A model generated the notes under the pieces. The model was not told the origin of the DNA. It saw only the letters and a program-made list of their open reading frames with translations, and searched no databases. A stretch of DNA of 64,000 bases. Source: Leifsonia poae. Its GTDB lineage: Bacteria > Actinomycetota > Actinomycetes > Actinomycetales > Microbacteriaceae. Each line of letters begins with the position of its first letter. The stretch's first letter is position 1. The stretch is from assembly GCF_027921845.1 (NCBI RefSeq), contig NZ_BSEN01000015.1:630636-694635 (forward strand). The letters run 5' to 3'. The translations under genes were made by a program, and so were the position numbers. Positions 37,254 to 44,839 of the stretch are shown in pieces.

Positions 37254-37853
37254 ATGCCGACCGGAGTCGCTTTGCGGGACGCGCGAGCACAACTGTTCGC
37301 CGCGGCCGAACGCGTCGTCGCGCGGGACGGCGTGAGCGGACTCACCAGTCGCGCGGTGACGGATGAGGCCGGGGTCGCCAAAGGCGTGCTGCATCGCCAT
37401 TTCGCCGACTTCGACGATTTCCTCGCCGAGCTGATCCGCGACCGCATCGCGCTGCTCGATCAGGAGGCCACTCGGCTCGACGCATCCGTCGGGCGGGAGC
37501 GCGTCGTCTCAACCATCGCCGATGCGCTCACCCGGATCTTCACACCGATCGATCTCGGGTTGATCGCCGTCATCGGCTTCCGGGAGGAGTTGCGCGGCCG
37601 GCTGCGCCAGACGACCCCGCGTGGCGTCCCCATCGTCACCGAGGCATCCGCCGTGCTCTCGCGCTACCTGACGGCGGAGCGCCGCCTCGGACGGCTGACC
37701 CCGCAGGCGGACCCCGACGCACTGGCATTCACCCTGATCGGCACAGGGCACCTGCTCTTCGCCGGGGAACTCGGCGGTCTGCCCGATGCCGACGCCGTCG
37801 AAGAAGTGGTCGAGTCGATCATCGTCGGCGCCGAACCCGGCGCGCGCCCCTGA
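37254..37853 (+). CDS. TetR family transcriptional regulator
   Basis: The 199-residue regulator has an N-terminal TetR helix-turn-helix (RAQLFAAAERVVARDGVSGLTSRAVTDEAGVAKGVLHRHFADFDDFLAELI compressed in residues 10-60) and a divergent ligand domain. ATG 37254 follows GAGGAG by 7 nt. The 54-bp divergent region holds a strong inverted repeat. It probably controls itself and the methyltransferase. Confidence 0.92.
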   Translation: MPTGVALRDARAQLFAAAERVVARDGVSGLTSRAVTDEAGVAKGVLHRHFADFDDFLAELIRDRIALLDQEATRLDASVGRERVVSTIADALTRIFTPIDLGLIAVIGFREELRGRLRQTTPRGVPIVTEASAVLSRYLTAERRLGRLTPQADPDALAFTLIGTGHLLFAGELGGLPDADAVEEVVESIIVGAEPGARP

Positions 37854-37882
37854 CCGACTACAGCACTCGGCGGACGCAGCCG

Positions 37883-38449
37883 TCAGTCCTCGAGGTGGTC
37901 GCGTCCAGGAAGCCAGCTCAGCCCGGGTACGCCCCAGCTGTTCTTGCGCGACGCCTTCGCGGCCGCTTTGCCGTACGGATGCGTGAGACGGTCGACGTAG
38001 AGGGTTCCGTCGAGGTGGTCGTACTCGTGCTGGAAGATGCGGGCGAGCCAGCCGTCGGCGTGCACCTCGAACGGCTCGCCGTCGAGATCCACCGCCTGCA
38101 GGATGGCGTTGGCTGAGCGCCGCAGCGGGAACCGCTCACCCGGGAATGACAGGCAGCCCTCCGACTCCTCGTCTTCGTCGAGCTCGTCCGTCGAGGTCGG
38201 GGTGATCCACAGCACCGGATTGATCGCCACGCCGCGATGCGACACGTCGTCATCGTCGGTCCAGCCGTAGACGAAGAGACGAAGCGGCACGCCCACCTGC
38301 GGCCCGGCGAGGCCGACCCCGGGAGCGGCATCCATCGTCTCGAACATGTCGGCGACGAGCGTGCGCAGGCCGTCGTCGAAATCGGTGACGGGGGCTGCGG
38401 GGGAGTGGAGCACGGGATCTCCGGAGATCCGGATGGGGAGGACGGCCAT
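37883..38449 (-). CDS. def: Peptide deformylase
   Basis: The 188-residue enzyme has all three motifs: GVGLAGPQVG (motif 1), EGCLSFPGE with the metal-binding Cys, and QHEYDHLDG with both His ligands and the catalytic Glu. It removes the formyl group from nascent proteins. An acidic insertion (DELDEDEESE) precedes motif 2. It faces the TetR gene convergently, with 29 bp between. Confidence 0.97.
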   Translation of the reverse strand: MAVLPIRISGDPVLHSPAAPVTDFDDGLRTLVADMFETMDAAPGVGLAGPQVGVPLRLFVYGWTDDDDVSHRGVAINPVLWITPTSTDELDEDEESEGCLSFPGERFPLRRSANAILQAVDLDGEPFEVHADGWLARIFQHEYDHLDGTLYVDRLTHPYGKAAAKASRKNSWGVPGLSWLPGRDHLED

Positions 38450-38489
38450 TCAGCAAGAATATCGGCATGAAACTGGGTAGGGTCGTGGG

Positions 38490-39470
38490 GTGGATACGGT
38501 GTTGACGGCGGTGACGGGCGAGGTCGCGCTTCAACCGAGCGCATTCCTCGGAATCCCGATTGCTCTCATCGGCGCCTGCTTCTTGTCGGTCGGCGCCCAA
38601 CTGCAGCATCACGGTGTCGCCAAGGTCGAAGCGATGACCCATGAGGCGTCCTCCGGTCTCGACGTGGCTCAGCTCGGCAGACTGCTCGCACGGCCCTCGT
38701 GGGTCGTCGGCACGCTGATGCTCGGCCTGGCGATCGTGTTCCAGCTCGTCAGCCTGACCCTCGCGCCCATCATCGTGGTGCAGCCGCTGGGGGCGATTGC
38801 TCTCGTCGTCACGGCCATCCTGAACGCGCGCGTCACGCACGTGAAGCTCAACCGGCAGTCGATCATCGCCATCTCGCTCTGCGTCGGCGGCGTCGGTGCG
38901 TTCGCCATCCTGGCCGCCTTCACCGCGAGGGATCTCCCCGTGACGAATCGGGCGCTGATCGAGATCCTGGTGATCCTCGCCATCGTGCTCGTGGCGTTCG
39001 GGGTGTGCTTCTTCTTCCTGCGCTCCCGGTTCAAGGCCCTGATCTACATCGTCGGTGCCGGGGTGCTCTACGGTTTCGTGGCCACCCTCGCGAAGGTCGT
39101 CATCGCACGTATCAGCGACGGTGAGTGGGATGGTCTGCTCGTACTCTGCATCGTCGGACTGCTGATCGCCGCGGCACTCGGCGCGTACTTCGTGCAGAAC
39201 GCGTACTCGTCGGGGCCGCCCGATCTCGTCATCGCCGGTCTCACCGTGATCGACCCGCTGGTCGCGGTGACCATCGGCATCCTGATCCTCGACGAGGCCG
39301 CCCAGGCGCCCTGGTGGGCGATGATCGGCTTCGTCCTCACCGGCGCGGTCGCCATCTACGGGGTCTTCATGCTCGCCAGGCACCACCCGCAATCGCTCGA
39401 GCCGGGCCTGGAAGGCGCGCCGGTCGCGGCCACGCTTTCGGACAGAACGCCGGATTCCGGCTTAGACTAA
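38490..39470 (+). CDS. DMT/NIPA-like membrane transporter
   Basis: The 326-residue protein has about nine membrane helices and the NIPA/DMT pattern SVGAQLQHHGVAKVE at the first helix and SLTLAPIIVVQPLGAIALVV in the third. NIPA relatives carry magnesium; DMT proteins carry diverse solutes, so the substrate is open. A TAGGGT box (38478-38483) lies 6 nt before GTG 38490, suggesting a leaderless transcript. Confidence 0.82.
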   Translation: MDTVLTAVTGEVALQPSAFLGIPIALIGACFLSVGAQLQHHGVAKVEAMTHEASSGLDVAQLGRLLARPSWVVGTLMLGLAIVFQLVSLTLAPIIVVQPLGAIALVVTAILNARVTHVKLNRQSIIAISLCVGGVGAFAILAAFTARDLPVTNRALIEILVILAIVLVAFGVCFFFLRSRFKALIYIVGAGVLYGFVATLAKVVIARISDGEWDGLLVLCIVGLLIAAALGAYFVQNAYSSGPPDLVIAGLTVIDPLVAVTIGILILDEAAQAPWWAMIGFVLTGAVAIYGVFMLARHHPQSLEPGLEGAPVAATLSDRTPDSGLD

Positions 39471-39561
39471 GCGACTGAATCAGCCGGTCGACCCCGATCG
39501 GCGTTAGCGACGACCTTCGCCGGATTCCTGTCCCGGCCCACAAACGTAGGGAACCAACTTC

Positions 39562-40824
39562 GTGCCCGATTCGAGCGGACCGCATAGCTCCACGCCCGCC
39601 CAGCCGGCCGGCGCGGCCAAGAAACCCCTGACCGTGCTGATCGGCGCCGACACGTTCGCGCCCGACGTCAACGGCGCCGCACGCTTCGCCGAGCGCCTCG
39701 CTGCCGGCCTCGTCTCCCGCGGCCACGACGTGCACATCGTCGCCCCCGCCGCCTCGCGCAAGCACGGCACCTGGCAGGAGGAGCACGAGGGCCAGACGAT
39801 GACGGCCCACCGCCTGTACAGCTGGCGCTGGTACCCGCACGACTGGCTGCGATTCGCCATCCCGTGGCGCATCAAGCAGAACAGCGCCAGGATCATCGAC
39901 GAGGTCAAGCCGGATGTCGTCCACTTCCAGTCGCACATCGTCGTCGGTCGCGGACTCTCGGTCGAGGCGAAGAAGCGCGGCATCCGGATCATCGGCACGA
40001 ACCACTTCATGCCGGAGAACATGCTGGAGTTCACGCTCCTGCCGCGCTGGATCCAGGAGTGGGCGATCGGGCTCGCCTGGAAGGCGGCACGACGCACCTT
40101 CGGGCGCGCCGAGGCCGTGACCACGCCGACCCGCAAGGCCGCGGACTTCCTCGAGAAGTTCACCGGTCTGCGCGGCGTGCACGCGATCTCCTGCGGCATC
40201 GACGCCCACAACTACACGCCGGACTTCGGTGAGCGCACCGAGAACCGCATCCTGTTCGTCGGCCGGGTCACGGGCGAGAAGCAGATCGACGTGCTGCTCA
40301 AGGCCGTCGCCGCGCTGCCCGCCTCGCTCGACACGAAGCTGGAGATCGTCGGAGGCGGCGACCAACTGAAGAACCTGCAGAACCTCGCCGAGACGCTGAA
40401 CATCGCCGACCGCGTGACCTTCACCGGCTACGTGACCGACGAGCAGCTCCGCCAGGCGTACACGCGGGCATCCGTGTTCGCGATGCCGTCCATCGCCGAG
40501 CTGCAGTCGATCGCGACCATGGAGGCGATGGCCTCCGCCCTCCCGGTCGTCGCGGCGAACGCGATGGCGCTGCCGCACCTGGTGCGCGACGGCGAGAACG
40601 GCTACCTCTTCGATCCGGGCAATGTCGACGACCTGGCGACGAAGCTCGAGCACGTGCTCACCCTCCCCAAGGAGGAGCTGGATGTGCTCAAGCGCGGGTC
40701 GCTGCGCATCGTCGCGGCACACGACATCCAGACCACGATCTCGACATTCGAAAGCCTGTATCGTGGTGAGCCGGTGGCCGACCCGGTGACGGAAGCGGCC
40801 CCATCGGTGCCGACGTCCGAGTAG
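39562..40824 (+). CDS. Glycosyltransferase family 4
   Basis: The 420-residue protein has a GT-B fold. The N-terminal half begins LTVLIGADTFAPDVNGAARF and the C-terminal half has ILFVGRVTGEKQIDVLLKAV and the nucleotide-sugar E-x7-E motif in IAELQSIATMEAMASALPVV. It resembles PimB/MgtA-like mannosyl or glucosyl transferases of Actinobacteria that act on membrane lipids. The GTG start at 39562 follows a weak AGGGA site. A GCTTAGACTAAGC palindrome at 39460-39472 in the preceding gene's end may include its -10. Confidence 0.9.
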   Translation: MPDSSGPHSSTPAQPAGAAKKPLTVLIGADTFAPDVNGAARFAERLAAGLVSRGHDVHIVAPAASRKHGTWQEEHEGQTMTAHRLYSWRWYPHDWLRFAIPWRIKQNSARIIDEVKPDVVHFQSHIVVGRGLSVEAKKRGIRIIGTNHFMPENMLEFTLLPRWIQEWAIGLAWKAARRTFGRAEAVTTPTRKAADFLEKFTGLRGVHAISCGIDAHNYTPDFGERTENRILFVGRVTGEKQIDVLLKAVAALPASLDTKLEIVGGGDQLKNLQNLAETLNIADRVTFTGYVTDEQLRQAYTRASVFAMPSIAELQSIATMEAMASALPVVAANAMALPHLVRDGENGYLFDPGNVDDLATKLEHVLTLPKEELDVLKRGSLRIVAAHDIQTTISTFESLYRGEPVADPVTEAAPSVPTSE

Positions 40825-40836
40825 ACGCCGGCACAC

Positions 40837-40910
40837 GGGGCGGTAGCTCAGCTGGTTAGAGCATCGGACTCATAATCCGCCGGTCACGGGTTCAAGTCCC
40901 GTCCGCCCTA
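40837..40910 (+). tRNA. tRNA-Met (CAT, elongator)
   Basis: A 74-nt cloverleaf: acceptor GGGGCGG with CCGCCCT (first pair G/T), D arm GCTCAGCTGGTTAGAGC, anticodon loop CTCATAA, T arm ACGGG-TTCAAGT-CCCGT. The pairing at position 1-72 argues against initiator tRNA. The loop context resembles elongator Met rather than tRNA-Ile2. CCA is not encoded. Its last 16 nt plus CGG are repeated at 42289-42307, marking it as an integration site. Confidence 0.92.
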
Positions 40911-40913
40911 CGG
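40895..40913. repeat. Attachment-site direct repeat, left copy (tRNA-Met 3' end)
   Basis: The 19-nt AGTCCCGTCCGCCCTACGG spans the T-arm side of the tRNA 3' end and CGG beyond it. An identical copy lies at 42289-42307. This is the usual mark of site-specific integration at a tRNA. Confidence 0.85.
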
Positions 40914-40934
40914 AGAACATCCCCCGACCAGGCC

Positions 40935-41222
40935 TCACGGTAACGAGACATCCTGCCCTCGCCGTGGTGCGATTGCCGCGGGCTGGATCTCTCCGGGTCG
41001 GTAGCTGCCGAAGGTCCACTCCCGTCCGCCGGGAGCCAGTACTCGCGCCCGGGGTGCACCCCATCCGGTTGCCTCTGGCGCGAATACGCCCTGGCCTCCA
41101 TTGGATATCGCAGCGACATAGAGCTCGTCGACCTCATTCGGTTCGACTCGCCCGCCCACTTCATTCCGGACCACGACGCGGAAACCCAGGATCTGAAGCC
41201 AATCGCTGACCGTGCCATCCAT
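40935..41222 (-). CDS. Hypothetical 95-residue protein with atypical codon use (island)
   Basis: The frame reads MDGTVSDWLQILGFRVVV, then ISNGGQGVFAPEATGWGAP, and ends GQDVSLP. The composition is that of a folded soluble protein. Codons such as ATA, TTA, GTA and CGA recur, unlike the neighbouring genes, so it was probably acquired from elsewhere. It may be the C-terminal fragment of a longer protein, since the frame remains open into the antisense of the lactonase gene. No family is recognised. The 21-bp gap to the divergent gene is tight for two promoters. Confidence 0.6.
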   Translation of the reverse strand: MDGTVSDWLQILGFRVVVRNEVGGRVEPNEVDELYVAAISNGGQGVFAPEATGWGAPRARVLAPGGREWTFGSYRPGEIQPAAIAPRRGQDVSLP

Positions 41223-41243
41223 CGCACCCACTGCCAGGATGAG

Positions 41244-42290
41244 ATGATGACGAGCGCGCTCCTCATCGGCACATACACACAGCAGGTCCCCGACGTCGAC
41301 GGGCGTGCCGACGGCATCGTGAGCGCGGTCTTCGACGGGGAGAAGGTCGCCGGAGCGGAGGTCGCAGCTCGGCTGGCGAACCCGTCGTGGCTCACCGCCA
41401 GTGCCGACGGTTCGCGGGTGTACGCGGTAATGGAGACAGCGCCGGACGGTGGCGTCGCCGCTTTCGCCCGTGATTCCGCAGGCTCGCTCACTCTGCTCGG
41501 CACAGCATCGGCGGCCGGTGCCGAGCCCGACCACCTCGCACTCGACCCGAGCGAACGGTTCCTCGTCGTCGGCACCTACAGCGGTGGCTCGATCTCGGTC
41601 ATCGCGCTCGACGACGACGGCGCGCTCGGCGAGCGGGTCGCCTTCGTACAGCATCACGGCAGCGGCCCGGATGCGGTCCGGCAGGAGAGCCCGCACGTGC
41701 ACCAGGTGATCTTCGACGATGTCACGGGTGACCTCGTCGTGGTCGACTTGGGCCTCGGCCAGGTGCTCTTCTACGGCTTCGATGGCGACGGGCAGCTGGC
41801 CCGGCGCCCAGACGCGACGATCTCGTCCGGAGCCGCGGGACCCCGGCATCTGGCGTTCCACCCCGACGGGCAGCACGCCTTCGTCGTCAACGAGCTCGGC
41901 AACACGGTCGATGTTCTGCGGCGCGACGGCGACCGATTCGAGCGAGCCGGTAGCGCATCCACTCGGCCGGCGGATGCGGTCGGCGTGAGCACGACCGCCG
42001 CCGTGCGGGTGTCACCCACCGGCAGCACCGTGTTCGCCACGAACCGGGGCGACGACACGATCGCTGTGTTCTCGTTCGACCCGGTGGCCGGTCTGACCCT
42101 GGTGGCCAGCGAGCCGTGCCGTGGCAAGGCGCCCCGGGACCTCATCGTGTCTCAGGATGCGCGACGCGTCATCGTCGCCAATCAGGACAGTGACAGCGTG
42201 GCCGTCTTCGCCTTCGACGAGGACGCGCGGTCGCTGGAGTTCCTCTCGCTCGCATCCGTGCCGACGCCTGCCTGCCTCCGGCTCGTGTAG
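41244..42290 (+). CDS. Lactonase/3-carboxymuconate cyclase-like beta-propeller
   Basis: The 348-residue protein begins SALLIGTYTQQ, the PF10282 lactonase start, and shows propeller repeats such as ASADGSRVYAVMET, ALDPSERFLVVGTY, RHLAFHPDGQHAFVVNELGN and SPTGSTVFATNRG. The family includes 6-phosphogluconolactonase and carboxymuconate-type cyclases; the substrate is uncertain. ATG 41244 or 41247 may start it. Codon use is host-like, unlike its island neighbour. The stop codon lies in the right copy of the tRNA-derived repeat. Confidence 0.88.
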   Translation: MMTSALLIGTYTQQVPDVDGRADGIVSAVFDGEKVAGAEVAARLANPSWLTASADGSRVYAVMETAPDGGVAAFARDSAGSLTLLGTASAAGAEPDHLALDPSERFLVVGTYSGGSISVIALDDDGALGERVAFVQHHGSGPDAVRQESPHVHQVIFDDVTGDLVVVDLGLGQVLFYGFDGDGQLARRPDATISSGAAGPRHLAFHPDGQHAFVVNELGNTVDVLRRDGDRFERAGSASTRPADAVGVSTTAAVRVSPTGSTVFATNRGDDTIAVFSFDPVAGLTLVASEPCRGKAPRDLIVSQDARRVIVANQDSDSVAVFAFDEDARSLEFLSLASVPTPACLRLV

Positions 42291-42307
42291 TCCCGTCCGC
42301 CCTACGG
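42289..42307. repeat. Attachment-site direct repeat, right copy
   Basis: It is identical over 19 nt to 40895-40913 and overlaps the stop codon of the lactonase gene. Only the tail of the tRNA is present, not a second tRNA gene. Confidence 0.85.
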
Positions 42308-42376
42308 CTACTTTGTTCGAACGCGCTTCCAGGCACGGGAGGTGCCGTCTGCGGACGTCTTGCTCCGCAAGCTCGG

Positions 42377-42958
42377 CTACGCGCGGAAGATGTGGACGGC
42401 CTCGCGCGCGGCGTAGAAGACGATGACGAGCCCGGCGATCGGATCTGCCCACCACCAGCCGAGGGCGTAGTCGAGCCCGATCCCGATCAGTACGCTCGTC
42501 GCCAGGATCCCGTCGATGAGAGTGACGCGTCCTTCGGTGAGCAGCACCGGGCTGTTCAGGCGCTTGCCCACGACCCATTTGCCCCAGGCGAGCGCGAACA
42601 TGACGACAGCGGTGAGTGCGGTCCACCCGATTCCGCCCATGAGCGGGGTGGCGTGATGGCCGAGCAGCAGCGCGACGACGGCCTGCACGAGAAGGTAGGT
42701 GGCTAGGAGGTTGAACGCCCAGGCGATCAGGCGCAGGGCGACCCGCTGCCGGGTCTCGTCGGTGTCGGTGAGCTCCCAGATCACGACGGTGCTCGCGCCG
42801 ATCTCGATGAGGCTGTCCAGGCCGAACCCGAGGAGCGCTACCGATGACGACTGGTAGGCGAGGATCGCCAGCAGCACCACGCCGACGACGTTCCAGCCGA
42901 GCGTGATGATCTCCAAACCGATCCCGGATCGGCGAAGCTTCAACGCGTGATCGGTCAC
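42377..42958 (-). CDS. Cation diffusion facilitator-like membrane protein
   Basis: The 193-residue protein has five or six helices and the CDF-like stretch LLGFGLDSLIEIGASTVVIWEL, where Asp and Glu are candidate metal ligands. A second GLDYALGWWWADPIAGL segment matches the CDF helix 5 pattern. The cytosolic C-terminal domain of classic CDF proteins is absent, giving a short form. It starts at GTG 42958, about 8 nt after a TATAGC box, so it is probably leaderless. Confidence 0.85.
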   Translation of the reverse strand: MTDHALKLRRSGIGLEIITLGWNVVGVVLLAILAYQSSSVALLGFGLDSLIEIGASTVVIWELTDTDETRQRVALRLIAWAFNLLATYLLVQAVVALLLGHHATPLMGGIGWTALTAVVMFALAWGKWVVGKRLNSPVLLTEGRVTLIDGILATSVLIGIGLDYALGWWWADPIAGLVIVFYAAREAVHIFRA

Positions 42959-43056
42959 CCCATGACGCTATAGGTGCCGAAGGCCGACCGTCCGCCACGC
43001 GAGAGCATGTGCGAGCGGTCGGCCCCGGTGGAGCGACCAGGCAGCGTCAGCCGCTC

Positions 43057-43884
43057 TCAGGCGCGCTCGACGGGGACCTGCAGCTCTGTGACCCAGTCGG
43101 GCTGCGGGATGTGGCCGTTCGCCTTGAGGTAGACCTCGCGGCTGGGGCCGGTCATCCGGTAGCCGTCACCAGTCAACTGATCGACGAGTGCCGACCAGGT
43201 GTCGCCGATGCCGGACATGTCGCCACGGTGGACGATCGTGGCGGCCGTCTCGATCCCGGGGAGTTCGACGACGTGGTAGCCGTCGCCCGGCAGAGGCGTC
43301 GGCTCGGCGTGGTACGAGACGTTCACGGCGAGATCGTCGCCGCCCTCGCCCGGCTCGTACCAGAAGATCGCCGGCTCGACGATCGCGCGCCCGGCGTCGA
43401 CCAGCACGCGGTCGAGCCGCTCGATCAGCGGGCCGACGATGGGGCCGACGTTCTCCGGACCCATCCCCGGAGACACACCTGTGACGGCGTAGACGGTGAC
43501 GGGCTCGACGGTGCGATAGGTGACTGCTTCTGACATGGTTTCCGTTCCTTCCAGTAGTCGGAGACGTCGCCGGATCCGGGCGAGACGCGCGGTGTCGTCG
43601 GCCACGGAGGCCTCGAGTTCGGCGAGCCTCGCCTCGAGGGCGTCCCGGAGCGCAGCGTCGTCGTCCTCGTCGCTTGCGAAGACGGTGGCGATGCGGTCCA
43701 GGCCGACACCCAGCTGGCGGAGCTCGACGATTCTCAGCAGACGACGCAGCTGGGCGTTCGAGTACTGGCGGTACCCGGTGCGCTCGTCGACTCGAGCGGG
43801 CGGCAAGAGCCCGATCGCGTCGTAGTGCCGCAGCATCCGCACGCTGACCCGCCCGAAGGCGGCGAACTCTCCGATGGTGTACAT
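43057..43884 (-). CDS. MerR family regulator with GyrI-like effector domain
   Basis: The protein has 275 residues from ATG 43884 (MYTIGEFAAFGRVSVRMLRHYD). The MerR helix-turn-helix occupies residues 1-70, a coiled coil about 75-120, and a GyrI-like ligand-binding domain follows (VEPVTVYAVTGVSPGM...VELPGIETAATIVHRGDM). Such regulators bind drugs or other small molecules and activate promoters with a long spacer. Exactly such a promoter lies upstream (TTGACT, 19-bp spacer), so autoregulation is likely. No obvious efflux gene is adjacent except the CDF-like one beyond a gap. Confidence 0.9.
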   Translation of the reverse strand: MYTIGEFAAFGRVSVRMLRHYDAIGLLPPARVDERTGYRQYSNAQLRRLLRIVELRQLGVGLDRIATVFASDEDDDAALRDALEARLAELEASVADDTARLARIRRRLRLLEGTETMSEAVTYRTVEPVTVYAVTGVSPGMGPENVGPIVGPLIERLDRVLVDAGRAIVEPAIFWYEPGEGGDDLAVNVSYHAEPTPLPGDGYHVVELPGIETAATIVHRGDMSGIGDTWSALVDQLTGDGYRMTGPSREVYLKANGHIPQPDWVTELQVPVERA

Positions 43885-43894
43885 AGTGGAAGCC

Positions 43895-43925
43895 ACGTTC
43901 GACCATGACACAGTGTGAGAGTCAA
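43895..43925 (-). promoter_or_regulatory. MerR-type promoter/operator
   Basis: On the minus strand TTGACT (43925-43920) and GAACGT (43900-43895) are separated by 19 bp, the long spacing typical of MerR-controlled promoters. An imperfect dyad, TGAC...GTCA, occupies 43906-43924. Confidence 0.55.
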
Positions 43926-44051
43926 ACGAAAGCCGCCGCGATTCGTCGAAGGGTGGCGAACACGCCATTGGCCGGCGTGTTCAGACGCATTCGGCACCCC
44001 TCAACGGATGGGGACGGGGAGGCGCGCGGCGGGCGGTGATAGGCTCGCCGG

Positions 44052-44129
44052 GTGTTCATCCAGCTCTCGCTCTCGCTGCCCTCGGGGCGTCAGGAGGTCG
44101 TCGGCGTGTTCTTCGCCGACGCGAGATAG
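44052..44129 (+). CDS. Possible leader peptide upstream of the FBP gene
   Basis: GTG 44052 lies 6 nt after a TAGGCT box and opens a 25-codon ORF (MFIQLSLSLPSGRQEVVGV...). It precedes about 150 nt of hairpin-rich leader before the FBP/FusB-like gene. Staphylococcal fusB is controlled by a leader peptide, which makes a similar arrangement possible here. The ORF could equally be a chance reading frame. Confidence 0.4.
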   Translation: MFIQLSLSLPSGRQEVVGVFFADAR

Positions 44130-44280
44130 CGACACCGCGTTCGTCCTCCACCTCGCCGGCTCTCGGCGGGGAGCGGCATCCGCCGCTGCTTCGAACCCTG
44201 CGTCCCGGGCTGCGCCCCGGCGACGCCTGCACGGCCGACCCGGCACGCCCATCCGGCCGACGATCCCAAGGTGCACACTC

Positions 44281-44778
44281 ATGATTCCCCTGACCGAACA
44301 GTCCATCCGCTCGTCCTTCGTCAACGCATCCCGCAAGGAGGTCTCCGACCTGGCCCTCCCCGCCGATTTCGCGACCATCGACTGGGACGCCCATGACTAC
44401 CTGGGCTGGCGCGACCGCAAGGTTCCGAGCCGAAGCTATGCCATCGTCGAACTCGACGGCTCGGCCGTCGGCCTCCTGCTGCGTCCCACCGAGGCTCGCG
44501 CCCTCGCGCGCCCGCAGTGCTCGTGGTGCCAAGACGTGAACCTGTCGAACGACGTCGTCTTCTACAGCGCCAAGCGCGCCGGTCAGGCCGGCCGCAACGG
44601 CGACACGGTGGGCACGCTCGTCTGCGCCGACTTCGGATGCTCGGTGAATGTCCGCAAGCGGCCGCCGATGGCGTACATCGGGTTCGATGTCGAGGCGGCG
44701 CGGGAAGAGCGCATGGCGGTGCTCCGGGAGCGCGCACGCAGCTTCGCGCTGTCGGTGCTGCACGGCGTCGGCGCCTAG
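44281..44778 (+). CDS. FBP domain protein (FusB-like treble-clef zinc finger)
   Basis: The 165-residue protein has an N-terminal helical part and a four-cysteine treble clef: CSWCQDV and CADFGCSVNVRK. This matches the FBP C-terminal zinc-finger family that contains FusB/FusC. Those proteins bind elongation factor G and free it from the ribosome, protecting against fusidic acid. Most actinobacterial members have no tested role. AAGGTG lies 7 nt before ATG 44281, and a long leader with a small ORF precedes it. Confidence 0.85.
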   Translation: MIPLTEQSIRSSFVNASRKEVSDLALPADFATIDWDAHDYLGWRDRKVPSRSYAIVELDGSAVGLLLRPTEARALARPQCSWCQDVNLSNDVVFYSAKRAGQAGRNGDTVGTLVCADFGCSVNVRKRPPMAYIGFDVEAAREERMAVLRERARSFALSVLHGVGA

Positions 44779-44839
44779 CGAGTACTCTGGCGCTCGATCG
44801 CACGTTTCGTCTCGAAACCTGTCGGTTCAGGAGGCGCGG

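Larger units (their letters stand above)
40914..42307. mobile_element. Mini-island at tRNA-Met, no integrase
   Basis: The 1.4-kb segment lies between identical 19-nt copies of the tRNA-Met 3' end. It holds a 95-residue ORF with host-atypical codons (40935-41222, minus strand) and a divergent lactonase-like gene (41244-42290) whose TAG stop is the first part of the right repeat. No recombinase gene is present. It may have been integrated by an enzyme acting in trans, or be the remainder of a larger deleted island. Confidence 0.7.
43885..44280. other. Intergenic region between MerR and FBP genes
   Basis: It holds the MerR promoter, a 9-bp inverted repeat (43958-43966 with 43974-43982), a TAGGCT box at 44040-44045, and a 25-codon leaderless ORF at 44052. 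After that come several GC-rich hairpins up to the FBP start. Nothing else coding was seen. Confidence 0.6.

Noticed and set aside
40837-40910. CAT-anticodon tRNA as tRNA-Ile2 or initiator tRNA.
   Set aside because: The acceptor has a 1-72 pair (not initiator), and the anticodon arm GACTCATAATCC fits elongator Met rather than the usual Ile2 loop. A lysidine target cannot be fully excluded by eye.
43958-43982. 9-bp inverted repeat as a terminator of MerR or FBP transcripts.
   Set aside because: It lies upstream of both genes and has no T-run. It may be an operator, but nothing decides.
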